NCBI RefSeq assembly: GCF_001598335.1
Contig: NZ_BCYT01000003.1
Location: forward strand, 248,001-312,000
Reading direction: 5' to 3'
Length of the DNA stretch: 64,000 nt
DNA from: Sphingobium abikonense NBRC 16140
GTDB taxonomy: Bacteria > Pseudomonadota > Alphaproteobacteria > Sphingomonadales > Sphingomonadaceae
The first letter of the stretch is position 1, and each line of letters begins with the position of its first letter. Below, piece after piece: positions 1-9,452 of this stretch. The notes beneath the pieces were generated by a model. It was given only the letters and a program-made list of their open reading frames with translations. It was not told the DNA's origin and made no database searches. Both the position numbers and the translations under genes were made by a program.

Positions 1-409
1 CCGCGTCGAGGATGCTCGTGGCGATCATCGTGACGATATTGATGCTGAGCAGCCCGCCGATCACCATTTGCTTCTGGCGCTCATACCATAGATCGAAGTC
101 TGGCCAGTCCTCCGGTTCGTCGGGAAAGATCAGCGACGCCACCAGATAATAGCCGCCGGTGATCGCCAGCACGATGGCGAGCGTGAGATAGCTGGCGTCC
201 ATCTGGTCGCGCGCCATGAAGGCCAGGCCCCAAAAACTGGTGAGGTCCAGCATGACGAATAGGCCCAGTAGCGGCGTGAGCCATCCGATCCGCACCGGCC
301 GCGCGCCGCGCTTCAGTTTCAGAACGCGCGCAAATCCAGCCAGTACTTCGCAGACCGCCAGTCCCAGCAGCAGGCCGAATACCGCGAATACCAGATCGAA
401 AGCCGACAT
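1..409 (-). CDS. Hypothetical inner-membrane protein (partial, cut by left edge)
   Basis: Only the first 136 residues are visible; the stop lies outside the window. The start ATG (407-409) is preceded on the minus strand by a purine-rich ribosome site (GGAGGGGCAAGGGG). The chain opens MSAFDLVFAVFGLLLG and carries about four hydrophobic segments (roughly residues 4-25, 42-65, 72-93 and 115-135), with a basic loop LKLKRGARPVR after the first and an acidic loop PDEPEDWPDFD before the last. I do not recognise the family. It is transcribed away from the small gene that starts at 542. Confidence 0.7.
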   Translation of the reverse strand, partial: MSAFDLVFAVFGLLLGLAVCEVLAGFARVLKLKRGARPVRIGWLTPLLGLFVMLDLTSFWGLAFMARDQMDASYLTLAIVLAITGGYYLVASLIFPDEPEDWPDFDLWYERQKQMVIGGLLSINIVTMIATSILDA

Positions 410-541
410 CTGCCCCTTGCCCCTCCGTCCGTCGCACGTCCGCCAAGGGCCGTCGTTTCTCCACATCGGATTGGAACCGGGCTGCGGTCAACAGGTTATT
501 GGGTCAAACGCCTTTCATCGGCGTTGCGAAGGAGAAAGAAT

Positions 542-757
542 ATGATCCGTACCCTGATTTTCGGCGCCATCGCCGGCTATGTCGGCAAAAAGCTGTATGA
601 CGAAGGCAAGCTGACCGAGTTCAAGAACGACCTCAGCACCCGCTTTAACGAAGCGAAGGTCAAGCTGGACGAACAGCGCGCGCAGAATGGCGTCACGACC
701 GATACGAACCCGATCGTCAGCCCCACGACCAGCACGGCGCGGCCGCTCCCCAATTAA
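542..757 (+). CDS. Small hypothetical protein with N-terminal membrane-like segment
   Basis: 71 residues, starting MIRTLIFGAIAGYVGKK. The ATG at 542 is chosen because a good ribosome site (AAGGAG, about 529-534) sits seven bases upstream; an in-frame start at 524 has none. The N-terminal 15 or so residues are hydrophobic and glycine-rich. The middle is amphipathic and charged (EGKLTEFKNDLSTRFNEAKV), like the helix of YtxH-type or other small membrane-anchored stress proteins, and the tail is Ser/Thr/Pro-rich. No family can be named with confidence. A strong hairpin terminator follows. Confidence 0.65.
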   Translation: MIRTLIFGAIAGYVGKKLYDEGKLTEFKNDLSTRFNEAKVKLDEQRAQNGVTTDTNPIVSPTTSTARPLPN

Positions 758-820
758 GCGCCGTCCAGTAACATATTGTAGTTTCCGGCCGCGTCTTTGC
801 CCCCGACGACGCAGCCGGCC

Positions 821-882
821 GCCGCCCGCTCGCTGCCGCACTCCCCCCCCCTCTCACGGCAGCGAGCGGGCGGCTTCTTTTT
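821..882 (+). terminator. Rho-independent terminator with 18-bp perfect stem
   Basis: An 18-base left arm (821-838) and an exactly complementary right arm (857-874) enclose an 18-base C-rich loop and are followed by TTCTTTTT (875-882). This is the strongest hairpin seen in the window. It ends the transcript of the 71-residue protein and insulates the lipoprotein gene at 973. Confidence 0.85.
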
Positions 883-972
883 ACGTCCGTCCCCCGCAAT
901 CCTGTTCGACAAGCAACCATATCGATGGCGCGGGGTTGGTCGGTCACAGCTTTTAGGTAGAAGGAGACCATC

Positions 973-1329
973 ATGCGCAAACCCATTCTCGCCGTGGCGA
1001 TGCTTGCCATGCTTCCGCTCGGCGCGTGCGCCTCGGACAATTATGGCCGTGGCTATGGTTATGACCGTCCGGGAAATTATAATGGTGGTCCCCGTCACCA
1101 TCGCCGCCGTCTGGGCGACAATGACCAAATCTATCGCGACCGCGACGGCCGCTATTATTGCAAGCGCGACGATGGCACCACAGGGACGATCGTTGGCGCG
1201 CTTGCCGGCGGCGTACTGGGCAACGTCATCGCTCCGGGCGGATCAAAGACGCTGGGCACCATCCTGGGTGCCGGTGGCGGCGCGCTGGCTGGCCGCGCCA
1301 TCGACAAGAATGACATCAACTGCGAATAA
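973..1329 (+). CDS. Glycine-zipper lipoprotein
   Basis: 118 residues with a lipoprotein signal: hydrophobic stretch LAVAMLAMLPLG, then lipobox LGAC with the acylated Cys near residue 20. Next comes a Tyr/Gly/Arg-rich linker. The C-terminal half (about 65-110) has two glycine-zipper helices, GTIVGALAGGVLGN and GTILGAGGGALAGRAID, typical of the glycine-zipper 2TM outer-membrane lipoproteins. Ribosome site AAGGAG lies eight bases before the ATG. The C-terminal part closely resembles the protein at 37083-37490, so the two are probably paralogues. Likely role: a small structural envelope protein; no enzymatic function is indicated. Confidence 0.85.
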   Translation: MRKPILAVAMLAMLPLGACASDNYGRGYGYDRPGNYNGGPRHHRRRLGDNDQIYRDRDGRYYCKRDDGTTGTIVGALAGGVLGNVIAPGGSKTLGTILGAGGGALAGRAIDKNDINCE

Positions 1330-1352
1330 CTACATCATTCGCTCATGACGTG

Positions 1353-1387
1353 AAAAAGGGCGCGGAGATCATTCTCCGCGCCCTTTT
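1353..1387. terminator. Bidirectional terminator between convergent genes
   Basis: An 11-bp perfect stem (GGGCGCGGAGA, 1358-1368, with 1373-1383) has a TCAT loop, A5 on its left (1353-1357) and T4 on its right (1384-1387). It can therefore end both the lipoprotein transcript from the left and the etfA transcript from the right. Confidence 0.85.
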
Positions 1388-1404
1388 CCTTGTCCGTGTT
1401 TTGT

Positions 1405-2334
1405 TCAGAGCTTTTCGGTCAGCTCCGGCACGACCTTGAACAGGTCGCCGACAAGGCCGATGTCCGCCACCTGGAAAATCGGTGCATCCTCGTCCTTGTT
1501 GATCGCGATGATCGTCTTGCTGTCCTTCATCCCCGCCAGATGCTGGATCGCGCCGGAAATGCCGATCGCGATATAGACTTCCGGCGCGACGATCTTGCCG
1601 GTCTGCCCGACCTGATAATCATTGGGCACATAGCCGGCGTCCACGGCCGCGCGGCTGGCGCCAACGGCGGCGCCCAGCTTGTCGGCCAATGGGAAGATCA
1701 GCTGTTCGAACGTCTCACCATCCTTGAGCGCGCGGCCACCCGACACGATCACCTTGGCGCTGGTCAGTTCCGGCCGCTCCAGCTTGGCGATCTCGGCGCC
1801 GACGAAGGACGACAGGCCCGCGTCGCCGGTTGACGCGACGGCTTCGACGGTGCCCGAACCGCCCTCGGACGCAGCCTTTTCAAAGGCGGTGCCACGGACG
1901 GTGATGACCTTCTTCGCATCCTTGGACTTGACCGTTGCGATCGCATTGCCGGCATAGATCGGGCGTGTGAACGTGTCTTCGCTTTCAACCGACAAAATGT
2001 CGCTGATCTGCATGACGTCCAGCAAGGCGGCGACGCGGGGCGCGAGATTCTTGCCATTGCTCGTCGCCGGGGCGACGAAGGCGTCATGATCGGCCATTAG
2101 CTGCACCACCAGCGGCGCGACATTTTCGGCCAGCGCATGACCCAGGGCCGCGTCATCGGCAACATGCACCTTGTCCACGCCGGCGATCTTAGCAGCGGCA
2201 TCCGCAACGCCGCTGACATTTTCGCCAGCTACCAGCAGGTGGACTTCGCCCAGCTTCGCAGCGGCGGTGACGGCGGAGAGGGTGGCGTCCTTGACCGCGC
2301 CGCCCTCATGTTCAACCCATACCAGCGTCTTCAT
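1405..2334 (-). CDS. etfA: Electron transfer flavoprotein subunit alpha
   Basis: 309 residues, the usual length of EtfA/FixB. ETF accepts electrons from acyl-CoA and other matrix-type dehydrogenases and passes them to ETF:quinone oxidoreductase. The N-terminal domain begins [12 protein letters not shown]. The C-terminal FAD domain carries the family signature: VSGGRALKD, then [19 protein letters not shown], then [12 protein letters not shown] and [20 protein letters not shown]. The ATG overlaps the etfB stop in an ATGA (2331-2334), so the two subunits are translationally coupled. It ends at the shared terminator 1353-1387. Confidence 0.97.
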   Translation of the reverse strand: MKTLVWVEHEGGAVKDATLSAVTAAAKLGEVHLLVAGENVSGVADAAAKIAGVDKVHVADDAALGHALAENVAPLVVQLMADHDAFVAPATSNGKNLAPRVAALLDVMQISDILSVESEDTFTRPIYAGNAIATVKSKDAKKVITVRGTAFEKAASEGGSGTVEAVASTGDAGLSSFVGAEIAKLERPELTSAKVIVSGGRALKDGETFEQLIFPLADKLGAAVGASRAAVDAGYVPNDYQVGQTGKIVAPEVYIAIGISGAIQHLAGMKDSKTIIAINKDEDAPIFQVADIGLVGDLFKVVPELTEKL

Positions 2335-3080
2335 GCGGCAACTCCCATGGACTGGAGCTTGGTGACCAGTTCATCGACATCGGCAACCTTGACGCCGGCC
2401 GACCGCTTGGCCGGCTCTGCGACCGACACCGTTTCCAAGCGGGGGCTGATGTCGACCCCGTAATCGGCGGGCGTCTTGGTCGCGAGCGGCTTGGACTTTG
2501 CCTTCATTATGTTGGGCAGCGAGGCATAGCGCGGTTCGTTGAGGCGCAGGTCGGTGGTGATGATCGCAGGCGTGGTGAGCTTTACCGTCTCCAGCCCGCC
2601 ATCGACTTCGCGCGTGACGCTGACTGCATCACCTTCCACCTCGACCTTGCTGGCGAACGTGCCCTGCGGCCGACCAAGCAATGCGGCGAGCATCTGGCCG
2701 GTCTGGTTGCTGTCATCGTCGATCGCCTGCTTGCCGAGGATGATGAGGCCGGCGGCTTCTTCTTCCTGCACCTTGGCGAGCAGTTTGGCGACGCCCAGCG
2801 GTTCCACCTCGTCGTCGGTCTGGATCAGGATCGCGCGGTCGGCCCCCATGGCGAGCGCGGTGCGCAGCGTTTCCTGCGCCTTGGCGACGCCGATCGACAC
2901 CGCCACGACCTCGGTCGCCGCGCCCTTTTCCTTCAGGCGGATGGCTTCCTCGACCGCGATCTCGTCAAATGGGTTCATGCTCATCTTGACGTTGGCCAAG
3001 TCCACGCCCGTTCCGTCTGCCTTGACCCGAGGCTTCACATTATAGTCGATGACCCGTTTCACGGGCACAAGGATCTTCAT
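2331..3080 (-). CDS. etfB: Electron transfer flavoprotein subunit beta
   Basis: 249 residues, exactly the usual EtfB/FixA length. The start [16 protein letters not shown] is the canonical N-terminus and has AAGGAGG eight bases upstream; a longer in-frame extension to 3146 is not needed. AMP/FAD-binding features include [17 protein letters not shown], then [26 protein letters not shown] and the [19 protein letters not shown] signature near the end. It precedes and is coupled to etfA, and lies about 100 bases downstream of sucC on the same strand, so the three may be co-transcribed. Confidence 0.97.
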   Translation of the reverse strand: MKILVPVKRVIDYNVKPRVKADGTGVDLANVKMSMNPFDEIAVEEAIRLKEKGAATEVVAVSIGVAKAQETLRTALAMGADRAILIQTDDEVEPLGVAKLLAKVQEEEAAGLIILGKQAIDDDSNQTGQMLAALLGRPQGTFASKVEVEGDAVSVTREVDGGLETVKLTTPAIITTDLRLNEPRYASLPNIMKAKSKPLATKTPADYGVDISPRLETVSVAEPAKRSAGVKVADVDELVTKLQSMGVAA

Positions 3081-3181
3081 TTCAACATCCTCCTTATGAA
3101 AAACGCCAACGCGGGCGCGGGCAGTCCGTTTCCGGACCACCCGCACCCTGTTGGATGTTTGCGTCTAGGCGGGGAGCGCGA

Positions 3182-4381
<1,200 letters not shown>

Positions 4382-4453
4382 GGGCTCGCCCGTCCTTTTG
4401 CGTTTCAATCTGTTGCGCCGGGCATAGGCATAGCCCCGGCCCGACGCCAGAAA

Positions 4454-4484
4454 ATTTTGCAAAATCACTTTGCAAAATTGCAAA
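4454..4484 (-). promoter_or_regulatory. TTTGCAAA triple repeat upstream of sucC
   Basis: Seen directly: TTTGCAAA at 4456-4463 (inside the 12-bp palindrome ATTTTGCAAAAT, 4454-4465), a five-base spacer, TTTGCAAA at 4469-4476, then ATTGCAAA at 4477-4484. Repeated TTTGCAAA is the operator type of RamB-like regulators and of the alphaproteobacterial short-chain acyl-CoA regulators (ScfR/PccR). Position and spacing fit an operator for the sucC-etfBA transcript. The regulator identity is inferred. Confidence 0.6.
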
Positions 4485-4525
4485 ACCCGAGCGGGCAGAT
4501 TCAGTCCGGGAATGCGAAACGCATA

Positions 4526-4852
4526 CTAGAATGCGCAGGAAAAAGCCGCTTTTCCTGATATGGCAACGATCTCCGGATCACCCAGGGCGCGCAGCTTGTG
4601 CACCAATTCCTCTACGCTTTGCGCTTCGCCTTGCGGTTTGCGGAGTGTGCCAAGCGACTGGAGCTTGCGCAGTTGCGCAAGGCTCAATCGGGACGCCATC
4701 CGCTCGGCCATGCACTGGGCCATATGCTTCGATAATCCGGCATCCTCCAGCCCCGCCGCCAAGCGTGATTCGGGCGACAGGCTCGTGCAGGCCGCGAGCA
4801 GGGGGAGGAGGGCGAAGGCGAAACGCGTGGTGCGAAAGACAGTGGCGGTCAT
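4526..4852 (-). CDS. Small hypothetical lipoprotein
   Basis: 108 residues from the ATG at 4852; a GTG one codon earlier is also possible. The signal ALLPLLAACTSLSP has a clear lipobox (LAAC, Cys near residue 21). The mature part is helical and charged, with AGLSKHMAQCMAERMASRLSLAQLRKLQSLG reading as a short helical domain; part of it recurs in other sphingomonad lipoproteins, as far as I can recall. No catalytic motif is visible. It lies 144 bases upstream of sucC on the same strand and is divergent from the gene at 4918. Confidence 0.75.
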   Translation of the reverse strand: MTATVFRTTRFAFALLPLLAACTSLSPESRLAAGLEDAGLSKHMAQCMAERMASRLSLAQLRKLQSLGTLRKPQGEAQSVEELVHKLRALGDPEIVAISGKAAFSCAF

Positions 4853-4917
4853 CACGCGATCATGGCAACGGCGGGTTGAACGGAGCCTAAACGGTCCGTC
4901 GAAAAGGACATGACGCC

Positions 4918-5316
4918 ATGGACAGGATTTTTGCCGCGCTTTCCCACCGCATTGCCAGCTGGGCGGGGCAGCCGGCCGCCTTCATCCTCGCGGCGCTGAC
5001 CGTTCTCGTCTGGCTCGTGACCGGCCCGGTCTTCGGTTATTCCGATACGTGGCAACTGGTGATCAACACCGGCACGACCATCGTCACCTTCCTGATGGTG
5101 TTCCTGATCCAGAATGCGCAAAATCGCGATGGCGCGGCCATTCAGGCGAAGCTCGACGAACTGATCCGAGCAATCGATGGGGCGCGCAATGACTTCATCG
5201 GGATCGAGCATCTGACCGAAGCGCAGCTGGAGCGTATCAAGAAGGTGCTGGAACAGGACTGCGGGGACGATGCCACGCATAAGCTGGCGATCGAACGGCT
5301 GATCCAACGGCGCTAG
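4918..5316 (+). CDS. Low-affinity iron permease family membrane protein
   Basis: 132 residues matching the PF04120 pattern along its length: an N-terminal HRIASWAGQPAAFILAAL helix, GPVFGYSDTWQLVINTGTT, then TIVTFLMVFLIQNAQNRDG and a cytoplasmic helix AAIQAKLDELIRAIDGA. Two membrane segments lie at about 18-40 and 52-72. The family name comes from yeast Fet4, but the bacterial short forms keep only a fragment of that transporter, so iron transport is not established; a small structural or signalling membrane protein is equally possible. It is divergent from the lipoprotein at 4526-4852. Confidence 0.85.
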   Translation: MDRIFAALSHRIASWAGQPAAFILAALTVLVWLVTGPVFGYSDTWQLVINTGTTIVTFLMVFLIQNAQNRDGAAIQAKLDELIRAIDGARNDFIGIEHLTEAQLERIKKVLEQDCGDDATHKLAIERLIQRR

Positions 5317-5342
5317 CGCGAGCCATCCGCTCGCCGTTTGCG

Positions 5343-5522
5343 TCAATGCGCGCGGTCGACCATCTCTACGTTCGCGCGGCGATAGGCGTCGATTTGCTCG
5401 CTATAGCCGCGGGCAAGCCCTTCATAGGCGGCACGGCCCTGTCTAGACGGGCTGGACTGCGCCCGCGCCATGGATATCTGCTGGCGCAGCAGCAGATAAT
5501 TGACATCCGTCTCCCTGATCAT
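5343..5522 (-). CDS. Small hypothetical protein, 59 residues
   Basis: A short ORF that reads MIRETDVNYLLLRQQI at its start and ends EMVDRAH. The start ATG (5520-5522) has a good ribosome site (GGAGGAAGG) on the minus strand. The composition is hydrophilic and helix-forming with many Arg, Gln and Ala (ARAQSSPSRQGRAAYEGLARGY), which is a real protein-like pattern rather than a shadow. It fills the gap between the permease-family gene and nhaA. The function is unknown. Confidence 0.6.
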   Translation of the reverse strand: MIRETDVNYLLLRQQISMARAQSSPSRQGRAAYEGLARGYSEQIDAYRRANVEMVDRAH

Positions 5523-5620
5523 GATCGCCTTCCTCCGTGTGAGTGAGTCTGGTCGAAAAGGCCGCCCCTTATCGAAACGGCGTCACGATCATAGCATGAT
5601 GGGGTCGCCGTGCGAACCGA

Positions 5621-6835
5621 TTATAAAGCTGCCGTCGCGGCCCGTCGCTCGCCCGGCGCGGCCCAGCGCAGGACAGCGAAGCCGACCAGCGCCGAAAGCA
5701 GCGATCCCATCAATATGCCGCCCTTGGCCTCTTCCACCAAAATGGCCTGTCCGGGAAAGGCAAGCCCGCCGATGAACAGGCTCATGGTAAAGCCGATGCC
5801 GCACAGCAGCGACATGCCGTAAATCTGCGTCCAGTTGGCGCCGGACGGGCAATCGGCGATATTCAGGCGCACGGCGGCCCAGATCGCGCCGAAAATGCCA
5901 AGCTGCTTGCCCACGAACAGGCCCAGCGCCACGCCCAGCGGAAGCGGCTCCAGCAGCAGCGCAAACATCTGCGCGTTGAGCGCGAGACCGGCATTCACGA
6001 ACCCGAACAGGGGGATGATGAGGTAGGCGGTCCAGGGATGGACCGCATGCTCAAGCCGATGGAGCGGGCTGTCGACCGCATCGGGCGCGCCCGGCGTGCA
6101 GCGGATCGGAATGGTGAGCGCCGCCAGCACGCCCGCGACCGTCGCATGTACGCCCGACAACAGGGTGAAATACCACAGCAAGGCGAAGCCGATCATATAG
6201 GGCGTCAGCGCCTTCACCCCGGCGCGGTTCATGCCGTACATCACCGCCAGCACTCCGGCCGCGCCCGCCAGCGCGGTGATATCCAGCCCTTGCGTATAGA
6301 CGAGCGCGATGATCGCCACCGCGCCCATGTCATCGACGATGGCGACAGCGGTCAGGAACAGTTTGAGCGATGCGGGCGCGCGGTCGCCCAGCAGCGCCAG
6401 CACGCCGATGGCGAAGGCGATGTCGGTCGCGGCCGGAATCGCCCATCCGTTGGTGAGCCCCGGCTCGCCGCCGGTGACGAGCAGATAGACGATGGCGGGA
6501 AACACCATGCCGGCAACTGCCGCCAAAACGGGCAAGCGCCGCCGTTCCCAGGTGGAAAGCCCGCCGTCCAAAAACTCGCGTTTGATTTCCAAGCCGACGA
6601 CCAGGAAGAAAATCGCCATCAGCCCGTCATTGATCCACAGATGGACCGTCATCGCCCCCAGCTTGGGCGTCAGCATGGGGCCGACCTGCGCATGGACCAG
6701 ATCATGATAGAAATGCCCCGCTGCGGGCAGGTTCGCGAGCAGCATGGCGAGCGCCGCGGCCATGATGAGCAGGACCGCGCCACCGGCTTCTCCGGTCAGA
6801 AAATCCCTCAGGGCCGATGATGGGCGTTGGATCAT
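5621..6835 (-). CDS. nhaA: Na+/H+ antiporter NhaA
   Basis: 404 residues from the ATG at 6835, close to the normal NhaA length; an in-frame start at 6895 would add 20 polar residues. It exchanges external protons for cytoplasmic sodium in the inner membrane. Signatures: FFLVVGLEIKREFLDG in the second helix, PAATDIAFAIGVLALLG (the two sensor/transport aspartates follow as AIVDDMGAVAIIAL) and FGFVNAGL. About 12 membrane segments can be counted. A weak ribosome site (GAGGAAA) precedes the chosen start. It stands alone with its own upstream region. Confidence 0.96.
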   Translation of the reverse strand: MIQRPSSALRDFLTGEAGGAVLLIMAAALAMLLANLPAAGHFYHDLVHAQVGPMLTPKLGAMTVHLWINDGLMAIFFLVVGLEIKREFLDGGLSTWERRRLPVLAAVAGMVFPAIVYLLVTGGEPGLTNGWAIPAATDIAFAIGVLALLGDRAPASLKLFLTAVAIVDDMGAVAIIALVYTQGLDITALAGAAGVLAVMYGMNRAGVKALTPYMIGFALLWYFTLLSGVHATVAGVLAALTIPIRCTPGAPDAVDSPLHRLEHAVHPWTAYLIIPLFGFVNAGLALNAQMFALLLEPLPLGVALGLFVGKQLGIFGAIWAAVRLNIADCPSGANWTQIYGMSLLCGIGFTMSLFIGGLAFPGQAILVEEAKGGILMGSLLSALVGFAVLRWAAPGERRAATAAL

Positions 6836-6913
6836 GCGCGAATATTTCCTCTGTTTGCCATGCAGGGGGTTGGATAGCGGGAAGGCTGATGGCATCCTCT
6901 CCCCTGATTAGGC

Positions 6914-8326
6914 ATGGGGGTCAAGCCTTTGGGGGCAGGGACGGCCGCGCTTCTTGTCGCGGTGCATCATGAAATCCTGCTCTTTGCGGCGGTCGGGCTG
7001 GCGATCGGCGGCCTTGACGACCTGTTGATCGACCTTCTTTATTTCGGGCGCAGGGCCTGGCGCGATCTGGTCATCTATGGCCGGCATGAGCGCATGACGG
7101 CACCGGGCCTTCCACAGTCGGCGCGCCCCGGCAAAATCGCAGTCTTCGTTCCGGCGTGGCAGGAATCCGACGTCATCGCCGCGATGCTGGGCCATGCGCG
7201 CGCCAGCTGGGTTAACGAACCCTATCGCATTTTTATCGGCGCCTATCCCAATGACGCGGCCACCATCGACGCGGTCGCGGACCTCGCCTGTGACGACGCC
7301 CGCATGATGCTGTGCATCAATGACCGTCCGGGTCCGACGACCAAGGCTGACTGCCTCAACCTGCTCTGGCGCGCGATGCGGGCGGAGGAGGAACAGGAGG
7401 GTTTCCGCTACAAGGCGATCCTGCTGCACGATGCGGAGGATGTCGTGCATGCCGATGAAATCCGTCTGTTCGACTTCATGATCGACCGGTTCGATCTGGT
7501 CCAGTTGCCGGTATTGCCACTGCGCGGGCGGGGCGGCTGGTGGCGGCGCGCGATCGCCGATCATTATGGCGACGAATTTGCCGAGAGCCACGGCAAATTG
7601 CTTAGCGTGCGCGAGGCCTTGGGCGCATCGGTGCCATCGGCCGGAGTCGCCTGCGCCTTTGAACGGGACATGCTGGCCGCGCTGGCGTTGGACGAAGCGG
7701 CCGGGCCATTCGATCCCGGTTCGCTGACGGAAGATTATGAGGCCGGGCTTCGCATTCGCGACATGGGCGGCCGCAGTGCTTTCGTGCGGATGCGCGACGC
7801 ACGGGGCGATGTGATCGCGACGCGGGAATTTTTTCCCGACAGTATCGACGCGGCGGTCCGGCAAAAGGCGCGCTGGACGATCGGCATCGCGCTGGCCGGG
7901 TGGGACAGGCTGGGCTGGCGCGGCGGGCCGGCCGAATTCTGGATGCGCCTGCGCGATCGGCGGGCGGTGCTGGCGGCGCTGGTGCTGTTCGCCGCCTATC
8001 TGACGCTGCTGCTCTGGGCGGCCCTTGCGCTGCTGGCGCTGGTCATGCCCGTGCCCGACCGGCCCTTGTCGCCGCTGATGACCACGCTGCTCTGGTTCAA
8101 CCTGTTTTTGATGCTCTGGCGCATGGCGATGCGCTTTCTCTTTGTCACCCGCGCCTATGGATTGCGGGCGGGGCTGGGCGCCGTGCCGCGCACGCTGATC
8201 GCCAATTATATCGGCATCCTGGCCGCGCGCCGCGCCATATTCCTGTATCTGCGATCGCTCGCGGGCCAACCGCTGCGCTGGGACAAGACCCAGCATCGCT
8301 TCCCCGACCTCAAGACCGATCCATGA
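6914..8326 (+). CDS. NfrB-like membrane glycosyltransferase (GT2 family), short form
   Basis: 470 residues. A membrane segment (about 12-45) leads into a GT2 domain beginning KIAVFVPAWQESDVI. It has the acidic LLHDAEDVVHADE stretch (about 169-181), LTEDYE near residue 271 as the catalytic-base region, and QKARW (about 316-320) matching the QxxRW motif of processive synthases. Two or more C-terminal membrane segments (about 350-405) follow. This is the NfrB (phage N4 receptor/exopolysaccharide) type, but E. coli NfrB is about 745 residues and carries a C-terminal c-di-GMP-binding MshEN domain that is absent here. The ATGA overlap with the next gene implies joint function. Confidence 0.85.
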   Translation: MGVKPLGAGTAALLVAVHHEILLFAAVGLAIGGLDDLLIDLLYFGRRAWRDLVIYGRHERMTAPGLPQSARPGKIAVFVPAWQESDVIAAMLGHARASWVNEPYRIFIGAYPNDAATIDAVADLACDDARMMLCINDRPGPTTKADCLNLLWRAMRAEEEQEGFRYKAILLHDAEDVVHADEIRLFDFMIDRFDLVQLPVLPLRGRGGWWRRAIADHYGDEFAESHGKLLSVREALGASVPSAGVACAFERDMLAALALDEAAGPFDPGSLTEDYEAGLRIRDMGGRSAFVRMRDARGDVIATREFFPDSIDAAVRQKARWTIGIALAGWDRLGWRGGPAEFWMRLRDRRAVLAALVLFAAYLTLLLWAALALLALVMPVPDRPLSPLMTTLLWFNLFLMLWRMAMRFLFVTRAYGLRAGLGAVPRTLIANYIGILAARRAIFLYLRSLAGQPLRWDKTQHRFPDLKTDP

Positions 8327-9393
8327 TCCGCGCCCGCTCCGGCCGCCCGCTGCGTTTCCTCGCCGGTCTGATGCTGGGCTGGGTGGGCCTGCGCGTCATG
8401 GCACAGATGGATTTTGCCGGGGAACCGACCGGACTGGTCGCCGTCACCGGCCAAAGCCTGCCCCGCAGTGTCGTGGCGACAGCATTGCCGCCATGGCCTG
8501 TCGATCGCCCGCCGTTACGCGCCTCGTGGCCCGCCAATCTGTCGGACGGCGGTTCCCTTGTCATCGCGCAGCCCGTGGCCCTCGCATCGACGCGCCCGGG
8601 AAATTTCGGCGCCCCTACCGACATGCTGGATTTCATCCGGCACATGGTCGCCTTTTCCAATCGACATTATGCCAGCCAGGATATGGGCGCGCGCCCGTCG
8701 CCCATTCCCTTCGCAACCCCGCTCGCCCCTCCGGCCAGGACAGCATCCGCGCCTGACCGCTGGCAGGCGAGCGGCTGGCTGCTGGTGCGGCCGGGCAAGG
8801 CGCCGGCGGTCCAGACCGCACCGGTCGGGCGCCTTGGCGGATCGCAGGCCGGTTTGCGCATCGATTATGCCCTCGCGCCGGCTTCGCCTTATCGCCCCTC
8901 ACTCTACGCCAGGGCGACAGCCGCGTTGCAGGATCCCGCAGCGCCGGAAGCCGCGATTGGCCTTGCCATCCGCCCGCTGCCCGCCCTGCCGATGAGCATC
9001 GGCATCGAACGGCGCGTGGCGCTTGGATCGGGCGGGCGTAACGCCATGGCGATCGTGGGGGCGGGCGGCTTTGGCCCCGTGGCCATCGCGCCGGGACTTG
9101 AGGCTGAAGGCTATGGCCAGGCGGGCATCGTGGGCTTCCGCAAAGGTGATGCATTTGTCGACGGGCGCATCGCCCTGCTCGCGCCCGTGAAGGGCGGGGC
9201 GCTGCGGATCGGCGGCGCCGTGTCTGGCGGCGCGCAGCCGGGCGTCAGCCGGCTCGACATCGGTCCGGAAGTACAGCTCCGATTGCCGCTGCCCGGCACG
9301 AATGCGCGTCTGTCGATCGAATGGCGCGAACGCATTGCCGGCGATGCCGCGCCGCCGTCGGGCCTTGCTATAACGCTGGCCACGGATTTTTGA
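8323..9393 (+). CDS. NfrA-like outer-membrane/export partner, C-terminal domain only
   Basis: 356 residues, with the start ATG overlapping the preceding stop (8323-8326). The first 27 residues form a signal-like segment (RFLAGLMLGWVGLRVMAQ). A Pro/Ala-rich linker runs to about residue 145. The rest alternates beta strands (AGLRIDYALAPASPYRPSLYARATAAL, GIERRVALGSGGRNAMAIVGAGGFG read in pieces) and ends LAITLATDF with a terminal Phe, as outer-membrane barrels do. It resembles the C-terminal domain of phage-N4-adsorption protein NfrA, which is about 990 residues with TPRs in E. coli. The TPR part is missing. Role inferred: passage of the glycan made by the upstream synthase. Confidence 0.7.
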   Translation: MIRARSGRPLRFLAGLMLGWVGLRVMAQMDFAGEPTGLVAVTGQSLPRSVVATALPPWPVDRPPLRASWPANLSDGGSLVIAQPVALASTRPGNFGAPTDMLDFIRHMVAFSNRHYASQDMGARPSPIPFATPLAPPARTASAPDRWQASGWLLVRPGKAPAVQTAPVGRLGGSQAGLRIDYALAPASPYRPSLYARATAALQDPAAPEAAIGLAIRPLPALPMSIGIERRVALGSGGRNAMAIVGAGGFGPVAIAPGLEAEGYGQAGIVGFRKGDAFVDGRIALLAPVKGGALRIGGAVSGGAQPGVSRLDIGPEVQLRLPLPGTNARLSIEWRERIAGDAAPPSGLAITLATDF

Positions 9394-9452
9394 TCGGGGC
9401 GGCGCAACTCTCCTTTCTATCGGATGGCTTTGCGATTAGGCCCTGAACCGTC

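Noticed and set aside
5318-5339. GCGAGC/GCTCGC hairpin after the permease-family gene as terminator
   Set aside because: Only a 6-bp stem with CGTTT after it; too weak to call.
7900-9393. 497-residue plus-strand ORF reading across the NfrB/NfrA-like junction in one frame
   Set aside because: Its first part is an out-of-frame reading of the synthase gene; only the frame starting at 8323 is a real gene.
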